Positions 1 through 7,090 of a DNA stretch of 8,127 bases are shown piece by piece. Below the pieces are notes generated by a model that did no database searches, was not told the origin of the DNA, and saw nothing but the letters and a program-made list of their open reading frames with translations. The position numbers and the translations under genes are program-made. Source of the stretch: an uncultured Bacilli bacterium (GTDB lineage: Bacteria; Bacillota_I; Bacilli_A; RF39; UBA660); NCBI GenBank assembly GCA_947599755.1, contig CANQFO010000047.1, positions 1 to 8,127 of the forward strand. Reading direction: 5' to 3'. Numbering within the stretch: the first letter of the stretch is position 1; every line of letters starts with the position of its first letter.

Positions 1-3000
1 TCTGATGCTGGATTATTAAGATGAAATTCAACCACTGCACTATCTCCATCATTAGAAACCTCTCGAGTAGAAGTAACATCAATCAAATCAGCATCACCAA
101 CAACAGGAAGTCTAATCCAATCCTGACTAGGCATACAATCATTCAACTTAAGTTGTGGATAATATCCCAAAGAAACAAAAGAAGAAACCGAAAAACCCTG
201 ATTAGCATTCAATACAGATTCTTGAAAATGAACATCATATAAACTAAGATTAGAAATCTTTGTACTATATTGAGTATCATAAGTTTTAGAAGAAGCATAA
301 TATACATGATTAGCATTTACTCGATCAACAGTACCAATATTAGGATCTCGATCAATCGTATTCGTATTCTCTTTATTTTCAACAGAATACACATTTTTTA
401 AAATTCCCCCATTACTATAACCAATCAAATTACCAACAGAACGTTCAGAATCTAAAGAAGAATCATGATTAACAGAAATTAAAGAGAAAATATTTTCAAT
501 CCTAGAATTTGCCCCTGTCTCTCCTGCTAAAGGAGCAACATCTTTTCGTCTAGAAGAAGTTCCAAGATGAACAGTATCCATATTTTCACCATATAAATAT
601 CCATTTTGCAAAGTACCTTGATTAGACCATACCAAAATTCCACTAACAGAACGTGCAGGAACATACGCCTCACTATGAACAACAAAATTCTTAATCGTAC
701 CATAATTTGTAAATACTCCCAAAGTAAACGATGTATTCGCTTGACGATTAGAACTTAAAACATGAATCATAAAATTGTCAATCGTACCATAATTAGCACG
801 AGTAAATCCATAAAAATAAGATCGTGCAACACGATTATCAAGATGATAATCAATAACTAAATTTCTAACATGCCCACCTAATCCAATTTGATCAATTAAA
901 CTAGAAGAACGATTAGAAACATTAGAAATAATATGATGTCCTAAAAAATCTAGATCCCCATAAAAAGTACCTTCATAATATTCACTAGAAGAATTAAAAA
1001 CCAAATCATTAAGAACGATATATTTTCCTTTAGGATGCATATGAATAAAATCAGAAACAGTTCGAATAGATCGAATCTCTGTATTAGTAGAAAAAGAAAC
1101 ACTAGAAAGATCATAATATCTATCCCTTATTTTTACAGATAATCTCAATTCATAGTTTTGATTTTTCAAAAAAGTAAAATCTCTAAGCTCAGAAGAAACA
1201 ACCAAAGAAGAAAATGGATAAGTATAAGTATGAATCAAATTACCCTTACGATAAACTTGAACACAATATTCTTTAGGAGACAATTCATCTTTCTTATCTT
1301 GTAAAGAAATACTAGCAGTTCCTAAATAAGAATCCTCTTCCTGATAAGAACTATATTCTGTCGAAGAAACCCTGCCTTTTTGAATTTGAATATCTTTAAA
1401 AGATACATAAGTTCTAGAAGTCATCGAAGTAGCTTCATCAATTAAAAAACCTATATAATCACTATTTGCTGAAAAAGTAAACTGAAATCTCTTCCAATCA
1501 CTCTTCGTTAATCCTTCTAATAAATAATCCTTTGAATCAAATGCTCCCTTAGATAAATAAACATTAGCAGTATTAGTAGTCTTAGATGAATATTTAGCAT
1601 AGAAAGAAACAGTCACAGTCTCTCCATTTACCTCAGGTACAAAATAAGAAAAATTAACATATCCAGAAGCAGCTCCAAAAGTAACACTACGATTATCTAA
1701 ATCATATTCTTTAAAACCAGTACTACCTACTTCACGAATTCGATTATAATCAGCAAGATTAAACAAATTATTACTCTTAACTTGTCTTAATAAATGAATA
1801 AGTTCAATTGAACCAGAAATTCCCTCTTCCGTAACAATCTTTTCTTCAAAAAGAACATAATCATTGACAAAAGTAAGATTATCAAAACCAATATTATATT
1901 CCTCTGCTTTATAAGTAAAAGTATAAGTCGCTCCCTTTTCTAACTTTTCATAAGACAATCTCTGATAATCACCATTAATAGAAATACTCTCCATCGCAAC
2001 CAATTTTCCTAATGCATCACGAACTTCCAATAATACTCGGCTAGACTGAATAGCAGAATCCAAATCTACAACACTAACATCAAAATCAATCATATCTTCA
2101 TTTACAAATCGATTCTTAATAAGAATACTAGCATCATTTTTATAGGTTTGAAAAGAATCAAGATCATAACGAACTTGAACATCCTCTGTAACACTACCCT
2201 GAGTAACCGTTGCAAAATAAGAAACATGATATTCACTCATTGACTCTAAATTAGAAATTTCACAAGAAATTACTTCTCCAGCTCGAATATGATCCAAATC
2301 ATCCAAACCAAATTTTTTCGTATAAACAACCTGTGAAGAAGTATCCCTAATCTCTACAGTAATAGAAGAAAGTAACTCCAATAACAAAGAGGATTGATGT
2401 TCTAAATCTAAAGACAAATCCAAAATAACAGAATGATTAGAAATTTCTCTAAGAGAAGAAGATATTTGCAATACTCCAATAGTAGAAAGAGACATCGTAG
2501 TAAATGTACCCTCTCCAATTAAAGAATCAGAATAAACTCCATTTCCATCCTCACTATCAAAATCAGCAAAAAATTGAATTCGATACAAAGAATTAGGATC
2601 TAAATTTTTCAAAGTAATCTCATTAACATCACGCATCTTATCCAAAGAAGAACGTTGTACAATTTTTCCAAATCGATCAGAAACTAAATATCGATAATTC
2701 TCAATTCCCACCTTATCTTCATTACTTAACGTAGCAGAAACAGTAACAGAATTCATTTGATTTTCTAAAATTTTAAATTTAACACTAGGAAATTTCTTAG
2801 AAGTTCTAGTAAGGGAAGACGCATTTTTTACAGGAATAGAATTCCCATAAGCATCCTTCAAAGAAAATTCATAATGAATTTGTTGATTACTAGAAATCCT
2901 TGAAGGCGTAGTATAAACAACAGATTTACCAGATACAATCATCGCAACAAGAGAAGAAGGTAAAGAATAAGAAGTACCATTAATTTGAACAGAAATAGAA

Positions 3001-4223
3001 GAAATACCCTTAACTGCCTCCGCCTTTAAAGAAGAAGAAATCTTTAAATCACGAACTTCCACCTGATTAGAATAAATATTCCCATTTTGAAAAGAAAGAG
3101 TAACTGCATCTAACGAAGAATAATCAAGAGTATGAATCATTTGAGTAGAAAAAGTACTCTCCTTCTTTACTCCCTCTTCATCATAATATTGATAGCGTCC
3201 AACAACTTGATAAGAAGTATTAGGCATCAACCCATTAATTTCAATATCACTAGAACGACTAAACACACGTCTTAAAAAAACTCGATCAGAAACATAAACT
3301 TGAAACTCCACACCAGATACAATAACATTTGCTGGATCAGATACCGTCAAAGAAGCACCAATCGAATAAACATTAGGTTGAAATTGAGTAACAGAAACAC
3401 TAGGTTTTTCCCATTTCCATCCATCTTCCGAAGAAATATCTTGAAACTCCTCCTGATCTTTTTTCTTATCCATAGAATCTTTAGCAGAAGAAACAAAATC
3501 AGAAGGAACCTCCTCATCCTCATCCTCTGCTACTTTCTGTAAAGTACCAACAAGCAATTCCTCATAAGAAAATTCAACATCCCCCATCAAAATACTACTA
3601 CTTAAATCAATTCCATCTAAAATATGATAAACTAATTTCTTATGATCATATGAAAAATACTGACAATAATCCTTACCAAAAGAAATAATACTATGAACAG
3701 GAATTACCCTAGTCTCAGTAATAGTTTTAATTTCAATAGGAAAAAGATTAATATATGTTCCATTAGAAAGCTGTAAAAAAAGATATACTTCATAATCAGC
3801 CTGCTCTAAATCATTATAATTATAAAGTTTTCCTCCAGTTAAAGTAAAATTAGGATATCCATCATAATAACTAAACCGAGAATTAATAAGCTTCACATCT
3901 TTATCCAAATTAACAATTGCCATTCCACTATTAGTATAAATAGGATAAACAGAATTAACCTCTACCTTTTTTTTTTCACCAACATAAAGAGTACCAAAAA
4001 TACTCTGATAAAAATAATCATTAGAAGAAATTGAATTCAAAGAAATATTTTTAGAACCACCTATTTTTCGAGAAGAAAGTAAAACATCATCAATTGCATT
4101 TCCAGAAATAAAATACCCATCTCTAGCAAATAAAGAATTAACCCGAAAAAAACGTGTTAATAAAAACAATGACGCAGAAAATACAATCAAAGAAAAAATA
4201 GCAATCAAATATTTCTTTTTCAA
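1..4223 (-). CDS. Giant membrane-anchored modular surface protein (5' part; runs off left edge)
   Basis: One uninterrupted frame of 1,407 codons runs from a TTG start to the window edge; the C-terminus is not seen. Residues 2-4 are KKK, followed by one hydrophobic segment (about 5-23) read as a signal-anchor or uncleaved signal. An outside region (about 30-225) leads to an acidic linker rich in E/D/K/S (about 232-272). Several Ig/FN3-like beta-domains follow, roughly 275-365, 368-470, 475-578, 578-693 and 694-800; the first and third carry the FN3-type signature L-x-P-N-[ST]-x-Y near residues 335 and 540. Residues about 819-962 resemble a CBM4/9-type jelly roll: NLFN start, W910 in a DWKRFQFTF strand, and a closing DIQIQKG followed by STEYS. 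Another beta-domain (about 964-1050) precedes a GLUG-like solenoid (about 1055-1360) with GHVRNL, YGTIDNF (1145) and YGTIKNF (1174). A further domain starts near 1370. It is last in the visible operon, 16 bases after its neighbour. Likely role is surface binding, perhaps to glycans; the fold calls are from pattern only. Confidence 0.88.
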   Translation of the reverse strand, partial: MKKKYLIAIFSLIVFSASLFLLTRFFRVNSLFARDGYFISGNAIDDVLLSSRKIGGSKNISLNSISSNDYFYQSIFGTLYVGEKKKVEVNSVYPIYTNSGMAIVNLDKDVKLINSRFSYYDGYPNFTLTGGKLYNYNDLEQADYEVYLFLQLSNGTYINLFPIEIKTITETRVIPVHSIISFGKDYCQYFSYDHKKLVYHILDGIDLSSSILMGDVEFSYEELLVGTLQKVAEDEDEEVPSDFVSSAKDSMDKKKDQEEFQDISSEDGWKWEKPSVSVTQFQPNVYSIGASLTVSDPANVIVSGVEFQVYVSDRVFLRRVFSRSSDIEINGLMPNTSYQVVGRYQYYDEEGVKKESTFSTQMIHTLDYSSLDAVTLSFQNGNIYSNQVEVRDLKISSSLKAEAVKGISSISVQINGTSYSLPSSLVAMIVSGKSVVYTTPSRISSNQQIHYEFSLKDAYGNSIPVKNASSLTRTSKKFPSVKFKILENQMNSVTVSATLSNEDKVGIENYRYLVSDRFGKIVQRSSLDKMRDVNEITLKNLDPNSLYRIQFFADFDSEDGNGVYSDSLIGEGTFTTMSLSTIGVLQISSSLREISNHSVILDLSLDLEHQSSLLLELLSSITVEIRDTSSQVVYTKKFGLDDLDHIRAGEVISCEISNLESMSEYHVSYFATVTQGSVTEDVQVRYDLDSFQTYKNDASILIKNRFVNEDMIDFDVSVVDLDSAIQSSRVLLEVRDALGKLVAMESISINGDYQRLSYEKLEKGATYTFTYKAEEYNIGFDNLTFVNDYVLFEEKIVTEEGISGSIELIHLLRQVKSNNLFNLADYNRIREVGSTGFKEYDLDNRSVTFGAASGYVNFSYFVPEVNGETVTVSFYAKYSSKTTNTANVYLSKGAFDSKDYLLEGLTKSDWKRFQFTFSANSDYIGFLIDEATSMTSRTYVSFKDIQIQKGRVSSTEYSSYQEEDSYLGTASISLQDKKDELSPKEYCVQVYRKGNLIHTYTYPFSSLVVSSELRDFTFLKNQNYELRLSVKIRDRYYDLSSVSFSTNTEIRSIRTVSDFIHMHPKGKYIVLNDLVFNSSSEYYEGTFYGDLDFLGHHIISNVSNRSSSLIDQIGLGGHVRNLVIDYHLDNRVARSYFYGFTRANYGTIDNFMIHVLSSNRQANTSFTLGVFTNYGTIKNFVVHSEAYVPARSVSGILVWSNQGTLQNGYLYGENMDTVHLGTSSRRKDVAPLAGETGANSRIENIFSLISVNHDSSLDSERSVGNLIGYSNGGILKNVYSVENKENTNTIDRDPNIGTVDRVNANHVYYASSKTYDTQYSTKISNLSLYDVHFQESVLNANQGFSVSSFVSLGYYPQLKLNDCMPSQDWIRLPVVGDADLIDVTSTREVSNDGDSAVVEFHLNNPAS

Positions 4224-4231
4224 CAAAATCA

Positions 4232-4237
4232 CCTTCT
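4232..4237 (-). promoter_or_regulatory. Ribosome binding site deciding the TTG start of the giant gene
   Basis: The minus strand reads AGAAGG followed by TGATTTTG and then TTG AAA AAG. The 8-base spacer is the same length as that of the epsilon-like gene, which favours the second of two adjacent TTG codons (first base 4223) over the one at 4226. An in-frame GTG further upstream overlaps the Shine-Dalgarno and is unlikely. No ATG lies near the start in this frame. Confidence 0.6.
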
Positions 4238-4239
4238 AA

Positions 4240-4959
4240 CTACTTATCTGTTAAATTATTAAGATCTGCAATATTTTTTAATAATAATCGAGACTTTCCA
4301 TTATAATACATCAAATCTAAACTAGCATTAATTTGATATTTTGACGTAGTAATCAAAACTTCATCATTAACATCAGAAAAAGTACTAAATTTATCTTCCT
4401 GATACTGATAAATAGAAACCAATTGATCAATAGGATTAACAATCAAATAAGACATTGGTTGCAAAGTAATCTGAGTATCACCATAAGTAACAGTAACCGG
4501 ATCAATAAAAAAATACAAATCATTTCCATCATAAACAACCGCATTCTCCAAAGAACGATTTAAATCTCGATCTTGTACATATACAGTTTGAAAATCATAC
4601 TCCAAAGTAGAAAAATAATTTAACTTATACTGTTTTCCCTGAATAGGAAAAAGTAAAGACATATTTTTAGGAAAAATTACCTTAGTCTCCTTCTGATAAT
4701 AAATAGGCGTAGAATCCAAATCAATATTAGTATCAGAAAAAGATAACTTCACAATATTATCATTACTACGACTCATCTGAATTTTACCTTGATAAGAAAC
4801 CTTCCTACCAGCAAAATATTGATAAAGAGAATGATTTTCAATCTTTAACTCATCAATATCTCTTCGAAAAGAAAACAAGATAAATAAAAGAACAAATAAA
4901 AGAACAAGTGCAAAAAAAGCAATAAATTTCTTTTTAAAAATCTGATTAACTATCTTCAT
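4240..4959 (-). CDS. Single-pass membrane protein with extracytoplasmic domain, unknown function
   Basis: This protein has 239 residues. A basic N-terminus (KKK at 9-11) precedes one hydrophobic segment (about 12-31) ending in FRR, then about 208 residues of polar, beta-rich sequence with many Tyr, Asn and Asp. No cysteine or lipobox is visible, so it is probably a signal-anchored protein with its C-terminal domain outside the cell. The ATG lies 7 bases after a perfect AAGGAGG that sits inside the end of the upstream gene; the two genes overlap by 14 bases, implying translational coupling. I do not recognise the family. Its architecture (KKK, anchor, beta-rich outer domain) and a loose pattern (P-I-Y, then a Y-[LF]-F-[LI] strand, then a P-x-[HS] strand) resemble the N-terminal 225 residues of the giant protein next in the operon, so the two may be related or paired. 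Position suggests an accessory of the F1-like ATPase and surface complex. Confidence 0.85.
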   Translation of the reverse strand: MKIVNQIFKKKFIAFFALVLLFVLLFILFSFRRDIDELKIENHSLYQYFAGRKVSYQGKIQMSRSNDNIVKLSFSDTNIDLDSTPIYYQKETKVIFPKNMSLLFPIQGKQYKLNYFSTLEYDFQTVYVQDRDLNRSLENAVVYDGNDLYFFIDPVTVTYGDTQITLQPMSYLIVNPIDQLVSIYQYQEDKFSTFSDVNDEVLITTSKYQINASLDLMYYNGKSRLLLKNIADLNNLTDK

Positions 4960-5485
4960 TTCTTTTCCTCCTTACATATTTTGCCTTAGAAGCAACATCA
5001 TGAACTCCTCTTAATAAAAAGAAAGAACCATAAATTACTAAGAACAAAATCAACAAAATATTCCCCAAAGAAACATACCATAAAGGCCGAACTTCTATTG
5101 TATAATAATATAACAATTGATGGCAAATCAAAGCAAAATATAAAGCAAAACTACTAAATCCTTCCAAAATAAAATTTTTAATACTTCGAGTAGAAAAAGA
5201 AAAAATCAAAGATAAAATAAGAAAAAAGATAAGATAAAAGGAATTAACAACATTCTTAGAAAATAAACTCCAAAGCAAAAATAAATATCTAACAAAAATA
5301 GAAGAAATTGCAAGAATTGCCCAATCATCCAATTCTAAAAAAATTCCAAACAATCGAAGCTGAACTTCCCCAATATTTTTCTTTCCCTTCAGTACCCAAG
5401 AACAAAAAATCTCTAATACTATAATAAATATAACAAAAAATATCATAAAAGAAAAGATAATATCAACAATATTTGAAAATATCAT
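4946..5485 (-). CDS. Polytopic membrane protein (about five TM segments), candidate membrane partner of the F1-like ATPase
   Basis: This protein has 179 residues and is very hydrophobic. Membrane segments fall at roughly 9-31, 54-74, 79-98, 106-128 and 136-158. Positive charges lie after segment 1 (KGKK, 33-36), between segments 3 and 4, and in the C-terminal tail (KAKYVRRKR), giving an N-out, C-in arrangement by the positive-inside rule. Charged or polarisable residues sit within the segments: E25, R66 and H122. It takes the place where Fo genes would be expected to cooperate with F1, but I see no resemblance to subunits a, b or c. The ATG at 5485 overlaps the TGA stop of the epsilon-like gene as ATGA, with GGGAGG 4 bases upstream, so the two are translationally coupled. 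Family not recognised; the idea that it anchors or couples the F1-like head comes from position. Confidence 0.85.
   Translation of the reverse strand: MIFSNIVDIIFSFMIFFVIFIIVLEIFCSWVLKGKKNIGEVQLRLFGIFLELDDWAILAISSIFVRYLFLLWSLFSKNVVNSFYLIFFLILSLIFSFSTRSIKNFILEGFSSFALYFALICHQLLYYYTIEVRPLWYVSLGNILLILFLVIYGSFFLLRGVHDVASKAKYVRRKRNEDS
4967..4973 (-). promoter_or_regulatory. Strong Shine-Dalgarno inside the upstream coding end
   Basis: The minus strand reads AAGGAGG, a 7-base spacer, then ATG (first base 4959). The motif encodes part of the V-R-R-K-R tail of the five-segment membrane protein, so the same bases serve as coding sequence and as the ribosome site of the next gene. Confidence 0.75.
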
Positions 5486-5736
5486 ATATCCTCCCTAAGA
5501 ATCAAAGAAAATTCATTATCCGTAAGCATATAATAACCCGTAATCTTTTCCAAATTCTTATGAACATCTTTATTTTCAAAATCAATATCCCCTTGAATTT
5601 CTCCCAAAACAGGCATATAATCAGGCATAATTAACAAATTATAATCCCGACTCTTAATTCGAATAATCTTAATTTCATCAAGCTGTTCTAAACCATTAGA
5701 TAAACTAAATATTTTAACCTTGATTGAATTTTCCAT
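5482..5736 (-). CDS. F1 epsilon-like subunit, N-terminal beta-domain only
   Basis: Starting at the ATG at 5736 the product has 84 residues. It follows the pattern of the AtpC N-terminal beta-sandwich: a first strand IKVKIF (5-10), a region LLIMPDYMPVLGEIQGDI (34-51) equivalent to the family's G-x-L-G-I-L-P-x-H-x-P block, and a closing I-x-G-Y-Y-x-L-x-D-N-x-F-S-L-I-L (65-80) equivalent to G-F-x-x-V-x-x-N-x-V-x-I-L. The C-terminal two-helix domain of canonical epsilon (usual length about 130-140) is absent. In F1 this subunit sits on the foot of gamma and contacts the membrane rotor. An alternative GTG at 5745 is in frame but overlaps the AGGTG ribosome site, so I prefer ATG. The start overlaps the beta-like gene by 23 bases, and the stop overlaps the membrane protein gene by 4 bases. 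The call rests on pattern plus the gamma-beta-epsilon order. Confidence 0.8.
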   Translation of the reverse strand: MENSIKVKIFSLSNGLEQLDEIKIIRIKSRDYNLLIMPDYMPVLGEIQGDIDFENKDVHKNLEKITGYYMLTDNEFSLILREDI

Positions 5737-7084
5737 GATAATCACCTATAAATAAGAATTTACTCTCATCTATGCCATCATAAACACCCGTTAAGATATT
5801 ATTAACATCAATTAAAACATCCTCAATCTTAACAAACTCCCCAGGTATTCCTGTATAATTTTGTGCAACAAACATAGGCTGAGTAAAATAATTTCTAAGC
5901 TTACGAGAACGATAAAAGATATTTTTATCCTCCTCACTCAACTCCTCAATTCCTAAAACCGCAATAATTTCTTCTAATTCCTCATAACGAGTCAAATACT
6001 TAAGAGTCTCCTCAAGTAAATCATAATGCTTTTGTCCAATAATAGAAGCATCAATTGCACGACTAGTTGTCCGAAATACATTAATAGCAGGATAAATTCC
6101 CTTCTCTGCAACTTTTCTATCCAAAACAAGTTGTCCATCCATATGAGTTAATATCGTCTGAACAGCTTCATCTGTAATATCATCGGCAGGAATATAAATA
6201 GCCTGAAAAGAAGTAATAGAAGCATGATCAGTAGAATTAATTCTCTCTTCCACATCACTAACATCAGAAACCATTGTAGTAGGATATCCATTTTCAACAG
6301 GAACATTTTTTAATTCATTAGAAATTTCAGACTTAGCCTGTACAAAACGATAAATATTATCAACAAACAAAAGTACATCTTGATTTTTCTGATCCCTAAG
6401 ATATTCAGCTAAAGTAAGTCCACTATAAATAGCCTTACTACGTGCAGTAGAATTTTCTCCCATTTGACCAAAAACTGTACACATTTTATTTAACAAATTT
6501 AACTCTTTCATTTCATCATATAACTCTTTACCCTCACGAGAACGCTCACCTACTCCTACAAATACAGCATTAGACTGTAAAGTCATATAAACATTATGAA
6601 TAAGTTCTTTAATTAAAACAGTTTTTCCTACTCCAGCACCACCCAAAAGTCCCATCTTAAACCCCTTTTGTAATGGAGCAAAAAAATCAATTACCTTAAT
6701 TCCTGTCCAAAGAATTTCCCCACTAATATTAATATCTTGTAATTTTAAAGGATTTTCATAAACAGAACGAGTCTGAATAGATTGAAGCAAAGAATTATCA
6801 ATCAAATTTCCATAAGAATCAAAAACTCTTCCAATCGCTGCATCAGAATATTCAATAGACAATCCCTCATTCATCGTACTAACATCCAATCCTCTACGCA
6901 ACCCAATAACAGTATCAAAAGGAATAGCAGTAACAACCGTTTCATCAACAGAAACAACTTCAAAACGGTATTCTTTTCCATCAACAGTAGTTTTCAAAAT
7001 ATCCCTAATATTAACCTTAACGTTCGCCTCTAATAAAATCTTAATATTAAGTTCTGAAATAGAAATAATTTTACCAACATACAT
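5714..7084 (-). CDS. atpD: F1-type ATPase beta-like catalytic subunit (atypical paralogue)
   Basis: This protein has 456 residues (canonical AtpD is about 460-480). It has an N-terminal beta-barrel (about 1-72), a nucleotide-binding domain and a C-terminal helical domain (about 346-456). Visible motifs are Walker A GGAGVGKT (148-155), GERSREG with the catalytic-type E180 and R181, Walker B VLLFVD ending at D242, DNIYRF (242-247), SITSFQAIYIPADD (289-302), the adenine-pocket-type Y331 in KGIYPA, TTSR (339-342), and E-E-L-S-E-E-D (380-386) equivalent to the DELSEED loop that pushes gamma. These indicate an active ATP-hydrolysing beta subunit. The normally near-invariant NEPPGAR loop reads G-E-N-S-T-A-R (209-215), and the GYQPT segment reads GYPTT (266-270), so this is not a standard housekeeping AtpD. 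It starts at ATG 6 bases after the gamma-like stop with GGAAGGGG upstream. The symbol marks family only. Flagellar/T3SS and V-type ATPases fit less well because of the ELSEED loop and the neighbours. Confidence 0.95.
   Translation of the reverse strand: MYVGKIISISELNIKILLEANVKVNIRDILKTTVDGKEYRFEVVSVDETVVTAIPFDTVIGLRRGLDVSTMNEGLSIEYSDAAIGRVFDSYGNLIDNSLLQSIQTRSVYENPLKLQDINISGEILWTGIKVIDFFAPLQKGFKMGLLGGAGVGKTVLIKELIHNVYMTLQSNAVFVGVGERSREGKELYDEMKELNLLNKMCTVFGQMGENSTARSKAIYSGLTLAEYLRDQKNQDVLLFVDNIYRFVQAKSEISNELKNVPVENGYPTTMVSDVSDVEERINSTDHASITSFQAIYIPADDITDEAVQTILTHMDGQLVLDRKVAEKGIYPAINVFRTTSRAIDASIIGQKHYDLLEETLKYLTRYEELEEIIAVLGIEELSEEDKNIFYRSRKLRNYFTQPMFVAQNYTGIPGEFVKIEDVLIDVNNILTGVYDGIDESKFLFIGDYHGKFNQG
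5743..5747 (-). promoter_or_regulatory. Ribosome binding site that selects the epsilon-like ATG
   Basis: The minus strand reads AGG TGATTATC ATG, an 8-base spacer to the ATG at 5736. The alternative GTG start (first base 5745) falls inside this site and would have no usable Shine-Dalgarno at normal distance. The site lies within the end of the beta-like coding sequence. Confidence 0.6.
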
Positions 7085-7090
7085 GATAAT

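Noticed and set aside
21..242. Plus-strand open stretch of 73 codons
   Set aside because: It lies opposite the giant gene, has an N/S/R-rich composition typical of the complement of an A/T-rich coding strand, and no ribosome site was seen.
3300..3542. Plus-strand stretch of about 80 codons with hydrophobic parts
   Set aside because: It is antisense to the continuous giant reading frame, and its ending derives from the complement of the acidic linker; no supporting signal.
4224..4239. Promoter or terminator between the two anchored protein genes
   Set aside because: This is the longest gap in the window at 16 bases and holds only a ribosome site; no hairpin or -10/-35 pair fits.
6782..7033. 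Plus-strand open stretch of 83 codons
   Set aside because: It lies entirely opposite the N-terminal part of the well-conserved beta-like gene.
5714..7084. Flagellar/type III secretion ATPase or V-type ATPase catalytic subunit
   Set aside because: The GERSREG, KGIYPA and ELSEED motifs and the gamma/epsilon-like neighbours fit F1 beta better; no secretion or V-type partners are present.
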